From NCBI RefSeq assembly GCF_037095735.1, contig NZ_JBAWKD010000001.1, forward strand, positions 372,001 to 436,000: a DNA stretch of 64,000 nt, written 5' to 3'. The notes under the pieces were generated by a model. That model saw only the letters and a list, made by a program, of their open reading frames with translations. It was not told the origin of the DNA and did not search any database. The stretch is from Frigidibacter sp037095735. GTDB lineage: Bacteria; Pseudomonadota; Alphaproteobacteria; Rhodobacterales; Rhodobacteraceae. Position 1 is the first letter of the stretch, and the number at the start of each line of letters is the position of its first letter. Positions 8,520 to 17,530 of this stretch are shown piece after piece. The position numbers and the translations under genes were made by a program.

Positions 8520-9600
8520 GGTGAGATCGTTGGCATGCCATCGCCTGCCGACAGCCGCTATCGGCACGACGAATTGGTCTGACGATGACACTTCCCTGGA
8601 GTGACGAGACTCGTTGTCCGTCTGGTTCGATCCGGACATGTCCTGGCAGGCAGACCGAAGTGGCAAGCGCGGCCACCCCGAGACCTTCTCGACCTGAGGG
8701 CCAGGGGCACGATCTTCCAGATCGTTTCCCTGACGAATGCCATTCAGAACTTCCTGACACTGGAGATGCTGTTCGGCCTGACGCTCCGTCAGCCTGAGCC
8801 AGTGAGGCGCCCGTGGTCCGAGCTCACTGGCAAACGGACTGGTGGCGCGCCTGATCGAGATGGCGGGGCTGGACTGGCCCACGCCGCACCATGCGACGCT
8901 GTGTCGACGCCAGGCCCGGATCTCGGTGGAGATCCCGTATCGGCATTCCGAGGTGCCGCCAAACCTGCTGATCGACATCGAGCCATAGAACCCCACAGGC
9001 CCGAGTAACCATGACGAGGCGGCATCCGTTTCCGCGGCGATGGCGAGTGGCTTCGCGCAAGCATGGCGCGACGCGCAGGCACGAATTGCGGAAGGTTCAT
9101 CCGACCATGGACACTTCGGCTGGTGACACCGTGCGGTCGAATTCACCCCCAGCAAGCAAGGCAACAGCCAACCCGGCGGGGCAACGATCAAGACAGTCAG
9201 TGCCGATGGCGCCGATGACACGCGCCGCTGTCATGCCGCGATCCTCGAGCATAGCGAAGAACACTTCGGGTATTCCTAGGACCAATGGCAGTCAGCCCTC
9301 ACGACCGATCCGTCGCAGTGGGCGAGAGTGGAAACCCGATTGTCCCGCTTCGAAATCGCGAAACGAGACGCTGCAGACGACGCGATATCTGGGCCGATCG
9401 ATCTGGAAAAATTGGACGGGCTACCACGCCCGAGGTCGGGTCGAGGCTCGGATGAACCGCCTCAGGCTCCTTTGGGAACGGATCATGTCGCAAGACCCCA
9501 ACCGACAGAGCGCCGAGATCCAGATCCGCATCGCCATCATGAACTGCTGCTCGGCCCTTGGAAGGGCCGAGATCAAGGCCATTGCCTGGGGCCCGTGGGG
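8520..9600 (+). pseudogene. decayed IS5-family transposase
   Basis: No intact frame, but fragments of one IS5-type transposase can be read in order on the plus strand by switching frames. They are TTNWSDDDTSLE then SLSVWFDPDMSW (8560-8650), FLTLEMLFGLTLRQ (8750-8790), LVARLIEMAGLDWPTPHHAT followed by PYRHSEVPPNLLIDIEP and a stop (8839-8988), GDGEW (about 9040), VRAVEFTP and VSADGADDTRRCHAAI (about 9130-9240), and finally RNETLQTTRYLG and WTGYHARGRVEARM through RQSAEIQIRIAIMN (9360-9550). At least one in-frame stop and several frameshifts separate these blocks, so it is dead. No terminal inverted repeats could be identified. Confidence 0.8.
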
Positions 9601-9926
9601 AAAGAAGACGAAGTACCCTCGCCTCCGAGTAGCGCAACAAGGTCGCTTGCCGCCCTCATCACCGCTTCGCTGTGAAGGGTTTTCTGAAAGGACACGGACA
9701 GAAATTCAGGGGCAACGGCGCGAACGAAGAACACCGGCCAACCACGATGAAAGAAAAGCCGCTCACTTCTGCGAACACTGTGCCGGCCCGACGTCCTGAG
9801 AGGTCGCGAACGTGACTCGCGACGGAGCTTTCGTGGACCCGCATGCGAAGCTGTTTCGCCGCACACTGCAGAACGACGCTTGCGCGACCGCGCAAGCATC
9901 TTGCTTCATTATCTCTTTCAAGAACT
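9601..9926. other. intergenic, no gene recognised
   Basis: 326 bases between the transposase relic and tRNA-Gln. No frame here looks coding on either strand. The only clear structure is the hairpin at 9875-9900, described separately. The left part is probably residual DNA from the insertion element or its lost flank. Confidence 0.5.
9875..9900 (-). terminator. hairpin downstream of tRNA-Gln
   Basis: GCTTGCGC, four-base loop, GCGCAAGC. Read as minus-strand RNA the stem extends to 11 pairs with one G-U, whereas the plus strand has a C-A mismatch at that place, favouring the tRNA transcript. It begins about 26 bases after the tRNA 3' end. There is no U-tract, so terminator or processing signal are both possible. 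Confidence 0.45.
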
Positions 9927-10001
9927 TGGCTGGGGCGGTAGGATTCGAACCTACGGTACACGGTACCAAAAACCGACGCCTTACCACTTGGCCACGCCCC
10001 A
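9927..10001 (-). tRNA. tRNA-Gln (TTG)
   Basis: 75 bases including an encoded CCA. The acceptor stem TGGGGCG pairs with CGCCCCA. The D-arm region is GGCCAAGTGGTAAGGC, the T-arm GTAGGTTCGAATCCTAC, and the anticodon loop TTTTGGT gives anticodon TTG for glutamine codons CAA (and CAG by wobble). The top of the anticodon stem has a T-T mismatch. Reads right to left; a plausible promoter is at 10012-10040. Confidence 0.95.
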
Positions 10002-10011
10002 ACTGGCGCGC

Positions 10012-10040
10012 TTACTAGCCAAGGCGACCGGGGACCGCAA
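10012..10040 (-). promoter_or_regulatory. candidate promoter of tRNA-Gln
   Basis: On the minus strand, TTGCGG (-35 like) and TAGTAA (-10 like) are 17 bases apart, and the -10 ends ten bases before the mature tRNA. Geometry fits a housekeeping sigma-70 promoter giving a leader of only a few bases. Confidence 0.5.
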
Positions 10041-10110
10041 GAGCTAAATCCGCGCTTTTTTCGCGTCGATGCAATTGCCTCTGCGGCAACCGCCCGCTAT
10101 GGCCCCCGCC

Positions 10111-11295
10111 ATGCAGACAGTCGATGCGGTGATCCTCGGCGCCGGCGCGGCCGGCCTCTTTGCGGCGGGCGAGGCGGCGGCGCGCGGCCGCTCGGTCGTC
10201 GTGCTCGACCATGCCCGGCGCGTGGGCGAGAAGATCCGCATCTCGGGCGGCGGACGGTGCAACTTCACCAATCTCTCGACCGCGCCGGAACGCTTCCTCT
10301 CGGCCAATCCGCGCTTCGCCCTTTCGGCGCTGCGCCGCTTCACCCCGCGCGATTTCCTCGCCCGGGTCGAGGGCGCCGGCATCTCCTGGACCGAGAAAGC
10401 CGCGGGCCAGCTGTTCTGCGAGGGCAAGGCCAGCCAGATCGTGCAGATGCTGGTCGGGGGGGCCGAGGCCGGAGGGGCGCAGATCCATACCGAGGTCTCG
10501 GTCGAGGAGGTCACCCGCGAGGGTGAGCTGTTCCGCATCGCCACCTCGGACGGCGTCCTCTTCGCCCGCCGGCTGGTCGTTGCGACCGGCGGCAAGTCGA
10601 TCCCGAAGATCGGCGCCACCGGGTTCGGCTACCGGCTGGCCGAAGAGTTCGGGATCCCGGTGCTGGAAACCCGCCCCGGCCTCGTGCCGCTGACCTTCGC
10701 CGAGCAGGAGCTGGGCCGGATGGTGCCGCTGGCCGGGGTCGCGGTGCCCGCGCGCGTCGCCCCGACGAAGGGCCCGGGCTTCGACGAACCCGTGCTCTTC
10801 ACCCACCGCGGCCTCTCGGGCCCGGCGATCCTGCAGGTGTCGAGCTACTGGCGCGAGGGCGAGGCGATCACCGCCGACCTCGACCCAGGCCGCAGCCTTG
10901 CCGCCGCGCTGAAGGCGGCGCGGCAAGAGGCCGGCAAGGGCCAGATCGGCAAGGCGCTGGCCCGGCACATGCCCGAGCGCGTGGCGGGGCTGGTGCTCGA
11001 CCTGGCAGGGGTCGACCCGGTGGCGCGGCTGGCCGACCAAGGCAACGCCGTGCTCGACCGCATCGCCGCCGCCGCGCGGATGGAGCTGCGCCCGGTCGGG
11101 ACCGAGGGCTACCGCACCGCCGAGGTGACGCTGGGCGGCGTCGACACCGCCGCGCTCGATGGGCGGTCGATGGAGGCGAAGGCGGTGCCGGGCCTGCATT
11201 TCATCGGCGAGGTCGTGGATGTCACCGGCTGGCTCGGCGGCTACAACTTCCAGTGGGCCTGGTCCTCGGCCTGGGCCTGCGCGCAGGCGCTGTAG
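10111..11295 (+). CDS. HI0933/BaiN-family FAD-dependent oxidoreductase
   Basis: 394 residues from ATG 10111; ATG 10099 or 10069 would add residues before MQTVDAVILGAGAAGL, which matches where homologues begin. No clear ribosome site precedes any of them. GAGAAGL (FAD pyrophosphate), KIRISGGGRCNFTN and VVATGGKSIPKIGATGFGY are hallmarks of this flavoprotein family, and the end WLGGYNFQWAWSSAWACAQ is the C-terminal FAD contact. Family members are annotated as aminoacetone oxidase-like or as reductases; the true cellular role is poorly defined. It stands alone, with convergent genes downstream. Confidence 0.85.
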   Translation: MQTVDAVILGAGAAGLFAAGEAAARGRSVVVLDHARRVGEKIRISGGGRCNFTNLSTAPERFLSANPRFALSALRRFTPRDFLARVEGAGISWTEKAAGQLFCEGKASQIVQMLVGGAEAGGAQIHTEVSVEEVTREGELFRIATSDGVLFARRLVVATGGKSIPKIGATGFGYRLAEEFGIPVLETRPGLVPLTFAEQELGRMVPLAGVAVPARVAPTKGPGFDEPVLFTHRGLSGPAILQVSSYWREGEAITADLDPGRSLAAALKAARQEAGKGQIGKALARHMPERVAGLVLDLAGVDPVARLADQGNAVLDRIAAAARMELRPVGTEGYRTAEVTLGGVDTAALDGRSMEAKAVPGLHFIGEVVDVTGWLGGYNFQWAWSSAWACAQAL

Positions 11296-11298
11296 GGC

Positions 11299-12027
11299 CT
11301 AGCGCAGCGCCGCCCAGGCCTGCACAAGGCCGAAGAGCACCGGCTGGTGGATCAGGTAGACCGCAAGCCCGTGCTGCCCCGGCCAGGCCAGCCAGCGCTG
11401 CCAGCGCGGCACCGAAGCCGCGGGGCGCCCGACGGGCATCCGGCCGAAGCGGGTCACCGCCTGCGCCTTGGCCAGCCCCAGCAGCATCATGCCCCACCAG
11501 GGGAAAAGCGGCACGAAATCGACCGATCGCGGGATCACCCAGCCAAGCCCGGTCCACATGCCCCAGGGCGTGTCGAGCAGCGGCAGGATCACGAATCGCG
11601 GGGCCGCCAGCACCGCCGCGCCCGCCAGCGCCGTCAGCCAGAACGGCAGGCGCAGGCAGGCCAGCGACAACAGGCTGCCGACCGCGATCAGGTGCAGGAT
11701 GCCGAAAAACACCCAGGCCCCCGGCACCGCCAGCCGAGTGGCGACCGACACCGCCAGCGCCCCGGCCGCGATCTGGGCGATGCGGATCGCCGCGCTGCGG
11801 GCCCGGATCCCGCGGCCATGCGCCAGCCACAGGCTGAAGCCTGCCGCGAACAGGAAGCTGCCCGCGATCAGCCTTGCGTAAAGCTGCCAGGGCGGGGTCA
11901 TGCTGGTGGGGCCGATCAGCCCCGCCATCTCGAGATCGACGGTCAGGTGGAAGCTCGCCATCGCGACCAGCAGCACCGTGCGCGCGATGTCGAGCGACCA
12001 GAGCCGCGGCCGCCCCGCGTCAGACAC
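11299..12027 (-). CDS. DUF1624 / HGSNAT-like membrane protein
   Basis: 242 residues with about seven hydrophobic helices. The start SLDIARTVLLVAMASFHLTVDL carries the Asp and His typical of DUF1624 proteins, which resemble the catalytic membrane domain of heparan-alpha-glucosaminide N-acetyltransferase and acyltransferase-3 proteins. PLFPWWGMMLLGLA and HGLAVYLIHQPVLFG are also family-typical. It probably moves an acyl group onto a sugar at the membrane, but the substrate is unknown. Its start overlaps the kdsA stop by eight bases, linking it to KDO or polysaccharide metabolism. Confidence 0.75.
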   Translation of the reverse strand: MSDAGRPRLWSLDIARTVLLVAMASFHLTVDLEMAGLIGPTSMTPPWQLYARLIAGSFLFAAGFSLWLAHGRGIRARSAAIRIAQIAAGALAVSVATRLAVPGAWVFFGILHLIAVGSLLSLACLRLPFWLTALAGAAVLAAPRFVILPLLDTPWGMWTGLGWVIPRSVDFVPLFPWWGMMLLGLAKAQAVTRFGRMPVGRPAASVPRWQRWLAWPGQHGLAVYLIHQPVLFGLVQAWAALR

Positions 12028-12856
12028 GCAGCGGCGCCGCCTTGGCGATGCCGTCGAGCGCCATCAGCAGCTCGACCAGCGCCGGCATCTCGTTCAGCCG
12101 CACCATGTTCGGCCCGTCCGAGGGCGCGTTGTCCGGGTCCTCATGCGTCTCGATGAAGACGCCGGCCACGCCCAGCGCCACCGCGCAGCGCGCCATCGCC
12201 GGCGCGAACTCGCGCTGCCCGCCGGAAGACCCGCCCTGCCCGCCCGGCTGCTGCACCGAATGGGTCGCATCCATGATCACCGGATAGCCGGTTTTGGCCA
12301 TGATCGGCAGCGAGCGCATGTCGGCCACCAGCGCGTTGTAGCCGAAGGACGCGCCACGCTCGGTCAGCAGGATCTTGTCATTGCCGGTCGAGGCGACCTT
12401 CTCGGCCACGTTCGCCATGTCCCAAGGGGCAAGAAACTGGCCCTTCTTGATGTTCACGACGCAGCCGGTCCGGCCCGCCGCCAGCAGAAGGTCGGTCTGC
12501 CGGCTGAGGAAGGCCGGGATCTGGATGATGTCGACCACCGCCGCGGCCTCGACCGCCTGCGCCGCGTCGTGGATGTCGGTCAGCACCGGCAGGCCCATGC
12601 CGGACCTGATGTCGGCAAGGATCTGCAGCCCCGCCTCGATCCCCAGCCCCCGCCGCCCCTTCAGCGAGGTGCGGTTGGCCTTGTCGTAGCTGGCCTTGAA
12701 CACGTATTGCGCGCCGGCCCTGGCGCAGGCCTCGGCCATGACGCCCGCAATCATCTGCGCGTGGTCGGCCGATTCCAGCTGGCACGGGCCCGCGATCACC
12801 GTCAGCGGACGGTCGTTGCCGACCGTCAGCCCACCCACGGCCACATCCTTCATCAT
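12020..12856 (-). CDS. kdsA: 3-deoxy-8-phosphooctulonate synthase
   Basis: 278 residues, normal for KdsA, which condenses phosphoenolpyruvate with arabinose 5-phosphate to KDO 8-phosphate for lipopolysaccharide or capsule. Conserved blocks: IAGPCQLES near residue 21, FKASYDKANRTS, GLPVLTDIHD, QIPAFLSRQTDLL, GQFLAPWDM, and the end region ATHSVQQPGG with EFAPAMARCAVALGVAGVFIETHEDP. Transcribed leftward, 35 bases after the polysaccharide export gene, and overlapping the DUF1624 gene. Confidence 0.95.
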   Translation of the reverse strand: MMKDVAVGGLTVGNDRPLTVIAGPCQLESADHAQMIAGVMAEACARAGAQYVFKASYDKANRTSLKGRRGLGIEAGLQILADIRSGMGLPVLTDIHDAAQAVEAAAVVDIIQIPAFLSRQTDLLLAAGRTGCVVNIKKGQFLAPWDMANVAEKVASTGNDKILLTERGASFGYNALVADMRSLPIMAKTGYPVIMDATHSVQQPGGQGGSSGGQREFAPAMARCAVALGVAGVFIETHEDPDNAPSDGPNMVRLNEMPALVELLMALDGIAKAAPLRV

Positions 12857-12891
12857 CTCGTCTCTCCCCGGGCCGAAAGCCCGTTGCAGTC

Positions 12892-14673
12892 CTACGCCGA
12901 GACCTGTTCCTTCAGGATCGAGGCGGTCAGCGAGACCATAAGGTAGAGACCCGAGAAGATCAGCAGGGCCACGAAAGTATTTTCGCCGGCGCGCGGATAG
13001 GTCGCCTCGTCCGGGGCCAGCGGCTTCACGCCGGTGGACAGGTAGCGCACCTGCTTGTTGGCCTCGATCCGCGCGACCTCCATCTGCTGGGCGGCCTGGC
13101 TCAGCATCAGCTGGCGGGTCTGCAGGTCGGCCTCGGCGATGCGCAGCTGACCCGAGACCGCGGCCAGCGACGCGCCGCCGTTCATGCTCTTGGTCAGGTT
13201 GCCGCGCAGCTCGCCGATCATCCCCTCAAGCCGCTGCACGTCGCCCTGCGCGCCGCTGACGCGGGCCGCATTCGGCGCGTCGTTGCTTTCCAGCTGCGCC
13301 AGCTCCAGCCGCTTGCGATCGAGCTGGGTCTGCAGCGCGGTGATCTGCGCCATCGCCGCCGAATTCTCGGACACCGGGTCCAGCACGCCCAGCTGCTCCT
13401 GCAGGTCGAGCACGCGGCGCTGCGCGTCGTCGACCTTCCTCTCGGCATCCTCGTAGCTTTCACGGGCGCCGCGCATCTGGTCCTCGCGCAGCCGGTAGGT
13501 CAGCTGGTCGACCTGCTCCTCGGCATAGCCGATCAGCGCCTGCGCGAAGGCGGTGGCGACGCCGGGATCGGCGGCGATCACCTCCATCTTGATGATGCCC
13601 TCGGTCGGGTCGTAGCCGATCTTCACGTTGCGCTGGTAAAGCCGGTACGACTCCTCGACCGTCGCCTTCGGGTCCAGCCGCTGCACCGGGTCGATCGAGG
13701 GCTGGCTCCAGTGGCCGCGGAAGCCAAGGTCGTGGTCCAGTCGCTGCATCGCCTCGCGCGAGTTCAGATAGCCCTGGACGGTGATCGAATCCTGACTGGT
13801 CGCGAACTGCGTGCCCGAGAACAGCGAGGACAGGTTCCCCGCCCCCATCTTGGTGTCGGCCTGCTGGATCACGAATTCCGAACGCGTCGCGTAAAGCGGC
13901 GTCGCCACGCGGAAATAGTACCAGCCGACGATCAGCGTCGGCAGCAGCACGAAGAAGGCCAGCCGGGTGAGCAGCAGCACCATCTTCTTGCGCCGGCGCC
14001 GGGCGATGTCGCGCTGGATCCGCAGGATCTCGCCCGCCCGCCGCTCGGGCGTCATCGTCTCGACCGCCGGCAGCTGCGGGCGTTCCTTCGGCACCGTCTG
14101 CGGCAACTGCACCTTGGCCTCGGCCTCGGCGCCCGTCACCACCAGATCCAGCATGTTCGAGCGCTGGAACGGGTCGATGCCCCGGCGGCGCAGCAGGCGC
14201 ACCGCCTCGAAATCCGAGGTCGCGTCGATGCCGTGGCGCTGCGCCACGCGCCGCGCGATGCGCAGCTGGCGCCCGGTCAGCCCCTCGGCGCGGATCGCGT
14301 TCAGCTCCTCTTCGGTGGTGCGCTCCGAGGGCGCCAGCACCAGATCGGGCTTCGCGGTCGGGAACGGCCCCAGCCCGAAGCCGTCCTCGCTGGGCGGGGC
14401 GGCGAACAGCTGGTCGAGCGGGCTCGGCTGATGCGCGGGCGCGGGACGCGAAGGCTCGGCCCCCGGCGCACGGGCGCGCAGGGTCTCGGTCCGGGCGGCC
14501 TCGGGGCGGGTGGCGTTGGGGCGGGCGGCCTCGGGCTGCGGCGGATCGACCCGCAAGGGATCGGGCCGTGCCACGTCGGGCCGCTGCGGGGCCATTGCGG
14601 GCGACATCAGGGCCGCGCTGCCCGGGGCGGCGCGGCGGATGCGGTATTTCAGGGCCTTAGGTGGAATAGTCAT
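12892..14673 (-). CDS. capsule polysaccharide export inner-membrane adaptor (KpsE/CtrB type)
   Basis: 593 residues from ATG 14673, overlapping the ATPase stop by 17 bases; the longer frame upstream is out-of-frame ATPase sequence. Residues 1-110 are an unusual Pro/Ala/Arg-rich tail, then a charged cytoplasmic region. A first membrane helix (about 231-254, ending LIVGWYYF) and a second near the C-terminus (LLIFSGLYLMVSLTA) bracket a periplasmic domain with a long coiled coil (about 385-525). This is the PCP/Wzz-like layout of KpsE/CtrB, which joins the inner-membrane ABC exporter to the outer-membrane pore. Homologues are usually shorter, so the tail is an addition. Confidence 0.8.
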   Translation of the reverse strand: MTIPPKALKYRIRRAAPGSAALMSPAMAPQRPDVARPDPLRVDPPQPEAARPNATRPEAARTETLRARAPGAEPSRPAPAHQPSPLDQLFAAPPSEDGFGLGPFPTAKPDLVLAPSERTTEEELNAIRAEGLTGRQLRIARRVAQRHGIDATSDFEAVRLLRRRGIDPFQRSNMLDLVVTGAEAEAKVQLPQTVPKERPQLPAVETMTPERRAGEILRIQRDIARRRRKKMVLLLTRLAFFVLLPTLIVGWYYFRVATPLYATRSEFVIQQADTKMGAGNLSSLFSGTQFATSQDSITVQGYLNSREAMQRLDHDLGFRGHWSQPSIDPVQRLDPKATVEESYRLYQRNVKIGYDPTEGIIKMEVIAADPGVATAFAQALIGYAEEQVDQLTYRLREDQMRGARESYEDAERKVDDAQRRVLDLQEQLGVLDPVSENSAAMAQITALQTQLDRKRLELAQLESNDAPNAARVSGAQGDVQRLEGMIGELRGNLTKSMNGGASLAAVSGQLRIAEADLQTRQLMLSQAAQQMEVARIEANKQVRYLSTGVKPLAPDEATYPRAGENTFVALLIFSGLYLMVSLTASILKEQVSA

Positions 14674-15310
14674 ACAGCGCCTTCGCCTCCTCCAGGGAGT
14701 CGAACATGTGAAGATGGCCGTCGCGCAGCACCGCGGCCGACCGGCAGAACTTTTCCAGCGTCTGCATCTGGTGCGAGACGACGACCACGGTCGAGCTTTG
14801 CAGCCGGTCGCGCAGGATCGAGCCGGCCTTGCGGTTGAACTCGGCGTCGGTGGTGGCCGGCATCCCCTCGTCAATCAGGTAGATGTCGAACTCCAGTGCC
14901 AGCAGCAGCGAGAACGAGAAGCGCGCCCGCATCCCGGAAGAGTATGTGCCGACGGGCATGTCGAAATATTCCTCGATCCCGCAGAGCCAGCGGCTGAACG
15001 CCTCGACATAGTCGGGATCGAGCCCGTAGAGCCGCGCGATGTAGCGCGCGTTCTCGGTGCCCGAGTGCTTGTTGACGACGCCGCCCATGAACCCCAGCGG
15101 GAACGAGACGCGGCAGGTCTTGATCACCTCGCCCTCGTCCGGTTTTTCCAGCCCGGCCATCATGTTGATGATCGTGGTCTTGCCGGTGCCGTTCGGCGCG
15201 AGGATGCCCAGCGAGTTGCCGATCTCGACGCGGAACGAGGCCCGGTCGAGGATGACCTTGCGCTGTTTGCCTGTCCAAAAGGATTTGGACACGTTCACGA
15301 ATTCCAGCAT
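14657..15310 (-). CDS. polysaccharide export ABC ATPase (KpsT/CtrD type)
   Basis: 217 residues, the length typical of KpsT. Walker A LAPNGTGKTT (37-46) has Ala where most ABC proteins have Gly; signature YSSGMRAR (123-130) replaces LSGGQ, as in KpsT/Wzt proteins; Walker B IYLIDEG (143-149); H-loop His180 in VSHQM. It powers export of capsular or related polysaccharide. The adaptor gene follows with overlap, but the expected permease (KpsM) is not within the window's neighbourhood, so the channel must be encoded elsewhere. Confidence 0.85.
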   Translation of the reverse strand: MLEFVNVSKSFWTGKQRKVILDRASFRVEIGNSLGILAPNGTGKTTIINMMAGLEKPDEGEVIKTCRVSFPLGFMGGVVNKHSGTENARYIARLYGLDPDYVEAFSRWLCGIEEYFDMPVGTYSSGMRARFSFSLLLALEFDIYLIDEGMPATTDAEFNRKAGSILRDRLQSSTVVVVSHQMQTLEKFCRSAAVLRDGHLHMFDSLEEAKALYDYST

Positions 15311-15459
15311 CCGCTCGCCTCGGCACGGGGCGGACAGGCCCCGTCTGCTCGCCGCTGTGCCGCGGCTTCGGCCGACGGGTTACCCGGCCAATAGGGCTCT
15401 AATATGGCGGGGGAGGTGAACGCGCGCAAAACGAATGTGCGTCATCGCGCGTCCGACCG

Positions 15460-16719
15460 TCAGTCGTGGACCTTGCGCACGCCCACCAGCTTGCCCACCA
15501 CCAGCGACACCGCCGCCGCGCCGAACGAGAACAGCGCGCCCATCTTGGCCGCATCCTGCACCTCGCCGGCCGGGAACGCGACCGAGGCGACGAACAGCGC
15601 CACGGTGAAGCCGATGGCCGCCACGCAGCCCAGCGCCAGCAGGTCGCGCAGGTTCATGCCCTCGGGCAGGCCCAGCCGCAGCGGGTAGGCCGCGATCCAG
15701 CCCATCAGGAAGATCCCCAGCGGCTTGCCCAGCAGCAACCCGAACAGCACGAGCCAGGTCGGCTCGCCGATCGCGGCGAACTCGACGCCCGCGTTCGACA
15801 GGCCGAACCCGAACAGCACCAGCTGCACCGGCACCTTCAGCGCATGCTCCAGCCGGTTCAGCAGGTCGGTCATGTTCTCTTCCTCCTGCGCGAAGAAGCC
15901 ATAGGCCTGATCGGCATGGGGAATGGCCGGGATCAGCGGCAGCAGACCCAGCGCCGGGTGAATCCCGGCCTCCTGGAAGGCGTACCAGCTGATCGCCCCG
16001 GCGATCAGATAGGGCATCGAGCCGAGGTTCTCGCGCACCCAGGTCCCGCGCGGGCTGGAAAGGTTGTCGCCGTCAAGCTTGCGCGGCAGCCAGTTGAACA
16101 GCAGGAACACCGCCAGGCAGACGCCGAAGGACAGGATCAGCCACTGCGGCGCCAGCTCGCCCGTCGGATAGAAGATCGCCAGGATCAGCAGCCCGCCGGC
16201 ATCGTCGGCGATGGCCAGAAGCAGCAGGAAGCGGATCGCGGGATGGCCCGCGCCGAAGACCAGCCGGCCCACCAGATACGAGAAGGCGATGTCGGTCGCC
16301 GTCGGGATCGCCCAGCCATGCGCCACGTCCGGCACCGTGGCCGGCCACAGGATGAAGGCCAGCGCGAAGAACATCACGACCGGCCCGGCCATGCCGCCCA
16401 GCGTCGCGATCAGCGGCGTCGCCGCCTTGCGCCCGCGCAGGCTGCCCTCCTCGAGGATGATCGCCTCCCAGACCTCCTTCGCGGCGATGGCGAAGAACAG
16501 CGCCATCAGCACGTCGTTGAAGAGGTAGTGGACGGTCAGCACCCGGTGGGTTTCGCCGTTCACCTCTTCGAGCTGGCCGATGAAGAAGTTCTCGATCAGC
16601 GGATAGTGCACGAAGTGGTGGTAGCTGTCGGGCGACACATTCGCCCAGACCAGCGCGAGGATCGCCCCGCCAATCAGCAGAAGCGAATAATTGTTGATGA
16701 TCTTCCAGACCTTGTACAC
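15460..16719 (-). CDS. nhaA: Na+/H+ antiporter NhaA
   Basis: 419 residues with about twelve membrane segments. NhaA motifs include MALFFAIAAKEVWEA near residue 70, WAIPTATDIAFSYLVG (antiporter signature), and LLLAIADDAGGLLILAIFYP with the Asp pair (ADDAG) that carries Na+ and H+. The start is GTG at 16719 with GGAAGGG about eight bases upstream. It exchanges two protons for one Na+ in sodium and alkaline homeostasis. Single-gene unit. Confidence 0.93.
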   Translation of the reverse strand: MYKVWKIINNYSLLLIGGAILALVWANVSPDSYHHFVHYPLIENFFIGQLEEVNGETHRVLTVHYLFNDVLMALFFAIAAKEVWEAIILEEGSLRGRKAATPLIATLGGMAGPVVMFFALAFILWPATVPDVAHGWAIPTATDIAFSYLVGRLVFGAGHPAIRFLLLLAIADDAGGLLILAIFYPTGELAPQWLILSFGVCLAVFLLFNWLPRKLDGDNLSSPRGTWVRENLGSMPYLIAGAISWYAFQEAGIHPALGLLPLIPAIPHADQAYGFFAQEEENMTDLLNRLEHALKVPVQLVLFGFGLSNAGVEFAAIGEPTWLVLFGLLLGKPLGIFLMGWIAAYPLRLGLPEGMNLRDLLALGCVAAIGFTVALFVASVAFPAGEVQDAAKMGALFSFGAAAVSLVVGKLVGVRKVHD

Positions 16720-16906
16720 CGGCGATCCCTTCCGTCCCTCGGCCGTTCGTCATGACGGCCTTGACCCTGCGGGACCGGGCATAGACGATCCCCCAGCCTC
16801 GGGCAATCCGCCGCGCCACGCGACGGGGCCCGCAGGACCGGGATCCGGGCCCCATGCGTGATCGGTCACCGCCGGCTGCCGCCCCCTGCGGCAGGCGCGG
16901 CGCCGG

Positions 16907-17530
16907 TCAGGCGCGGTCGCGGCGGCGGCGCAGCAGCACCCAGCCCAGCCAGCCCGCCAGCCCCAGCACCACCACCGCGTCGAAGGCGTGCATCGCGCTG
17001 TGCAGCGCCGGGGTGCGATCCCAGGCCTCGCCCAGCCGCATCCCGATCCACGCCAGCGCGAGGCACCAGGGCCAGGACCCCAGGAAGGTGTAGATCTGGA
17101 ACCGCCAGAACGGCATCCGCGCGATCCCCGCCGGCAGCGAGATGAAGGTCCGCACCACCGGCAGCAGCCGCGAGGTGAAGACCGTGGCCGTCCCCCAGCG
17201 GGCGAAATGCGCCTCGGACCGGGCCAGCGACCGTTCGCTCAGACCGACCCGCCGCCCCCAGCGCAGCACGACCGCGCGCCCACCGCGGCTGCCGACCAGC
17301 CAGGCCACGGTCGAGCCCAGATTGCAGCCCAGCGCCCCCGCGGTGGCCACCATCCACAGGTCCAGCCGGCCGCTCGCGACCAGCGAACCGGCGAAGGGCA
17401 TGATGATCTCGGAGGGCAGCGGAATGCAGGCGCTTTCCAGCGCCATCAGCAGCGCCACCCCGCCATAGCCCGAGGCGGCGATCGCGGCGGTGATCCAGCC
17501 GGCCAGCGTGGCCATGACGGTCGTGAGCAT
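16907..17530 (-). CDS. DedA-family membrane protein
   Basis: 207 residues from ATG 17530; the reading frame is open further upstream but that extension is Arg/Pro-rich noise. The DedA pattern is clear: ALESACIPLPSEIIMPFAGSLVA near residue 25, GALGCNLGSTVAWLVGSRGG, FTSRLLPVVRTFISLPAGIARMP (signature with Arg residues needed for function), and GSWPWCLALAWIGMRLG. DedA proteins are phospholipid flippases or proton-dependent transporters affecting envelope homeostasis. Four hydrophobic segments. Confidence 0.88.
   Translation of the reverse strand: MLTTVMATLAGWITAAIAASGYGGVALLMALESACIPLPSEIIMPFAGSLVASGRLDLWMVATAGALGCNLGSTVAWLVGSRGGRAVVLRWGRRVGLSERSLARSEAHFARWGTATVFTSRLLPVVRTFISLPAGIARMPFWRFQIYTFLGSWPWCLALAWIGMRLGEAWDRTPALHSAMHAFDAVVVLGLAGWLGWVLLRRRRDRA

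Noticed and set aside
9927..10001. tRNA-Gln as an integration site for a genomic island
   Set aside because: No integrase gene and no repeated copy of the tRNA 3' end was seen; the neighbouring IS5 relic does not use tRNA sites.
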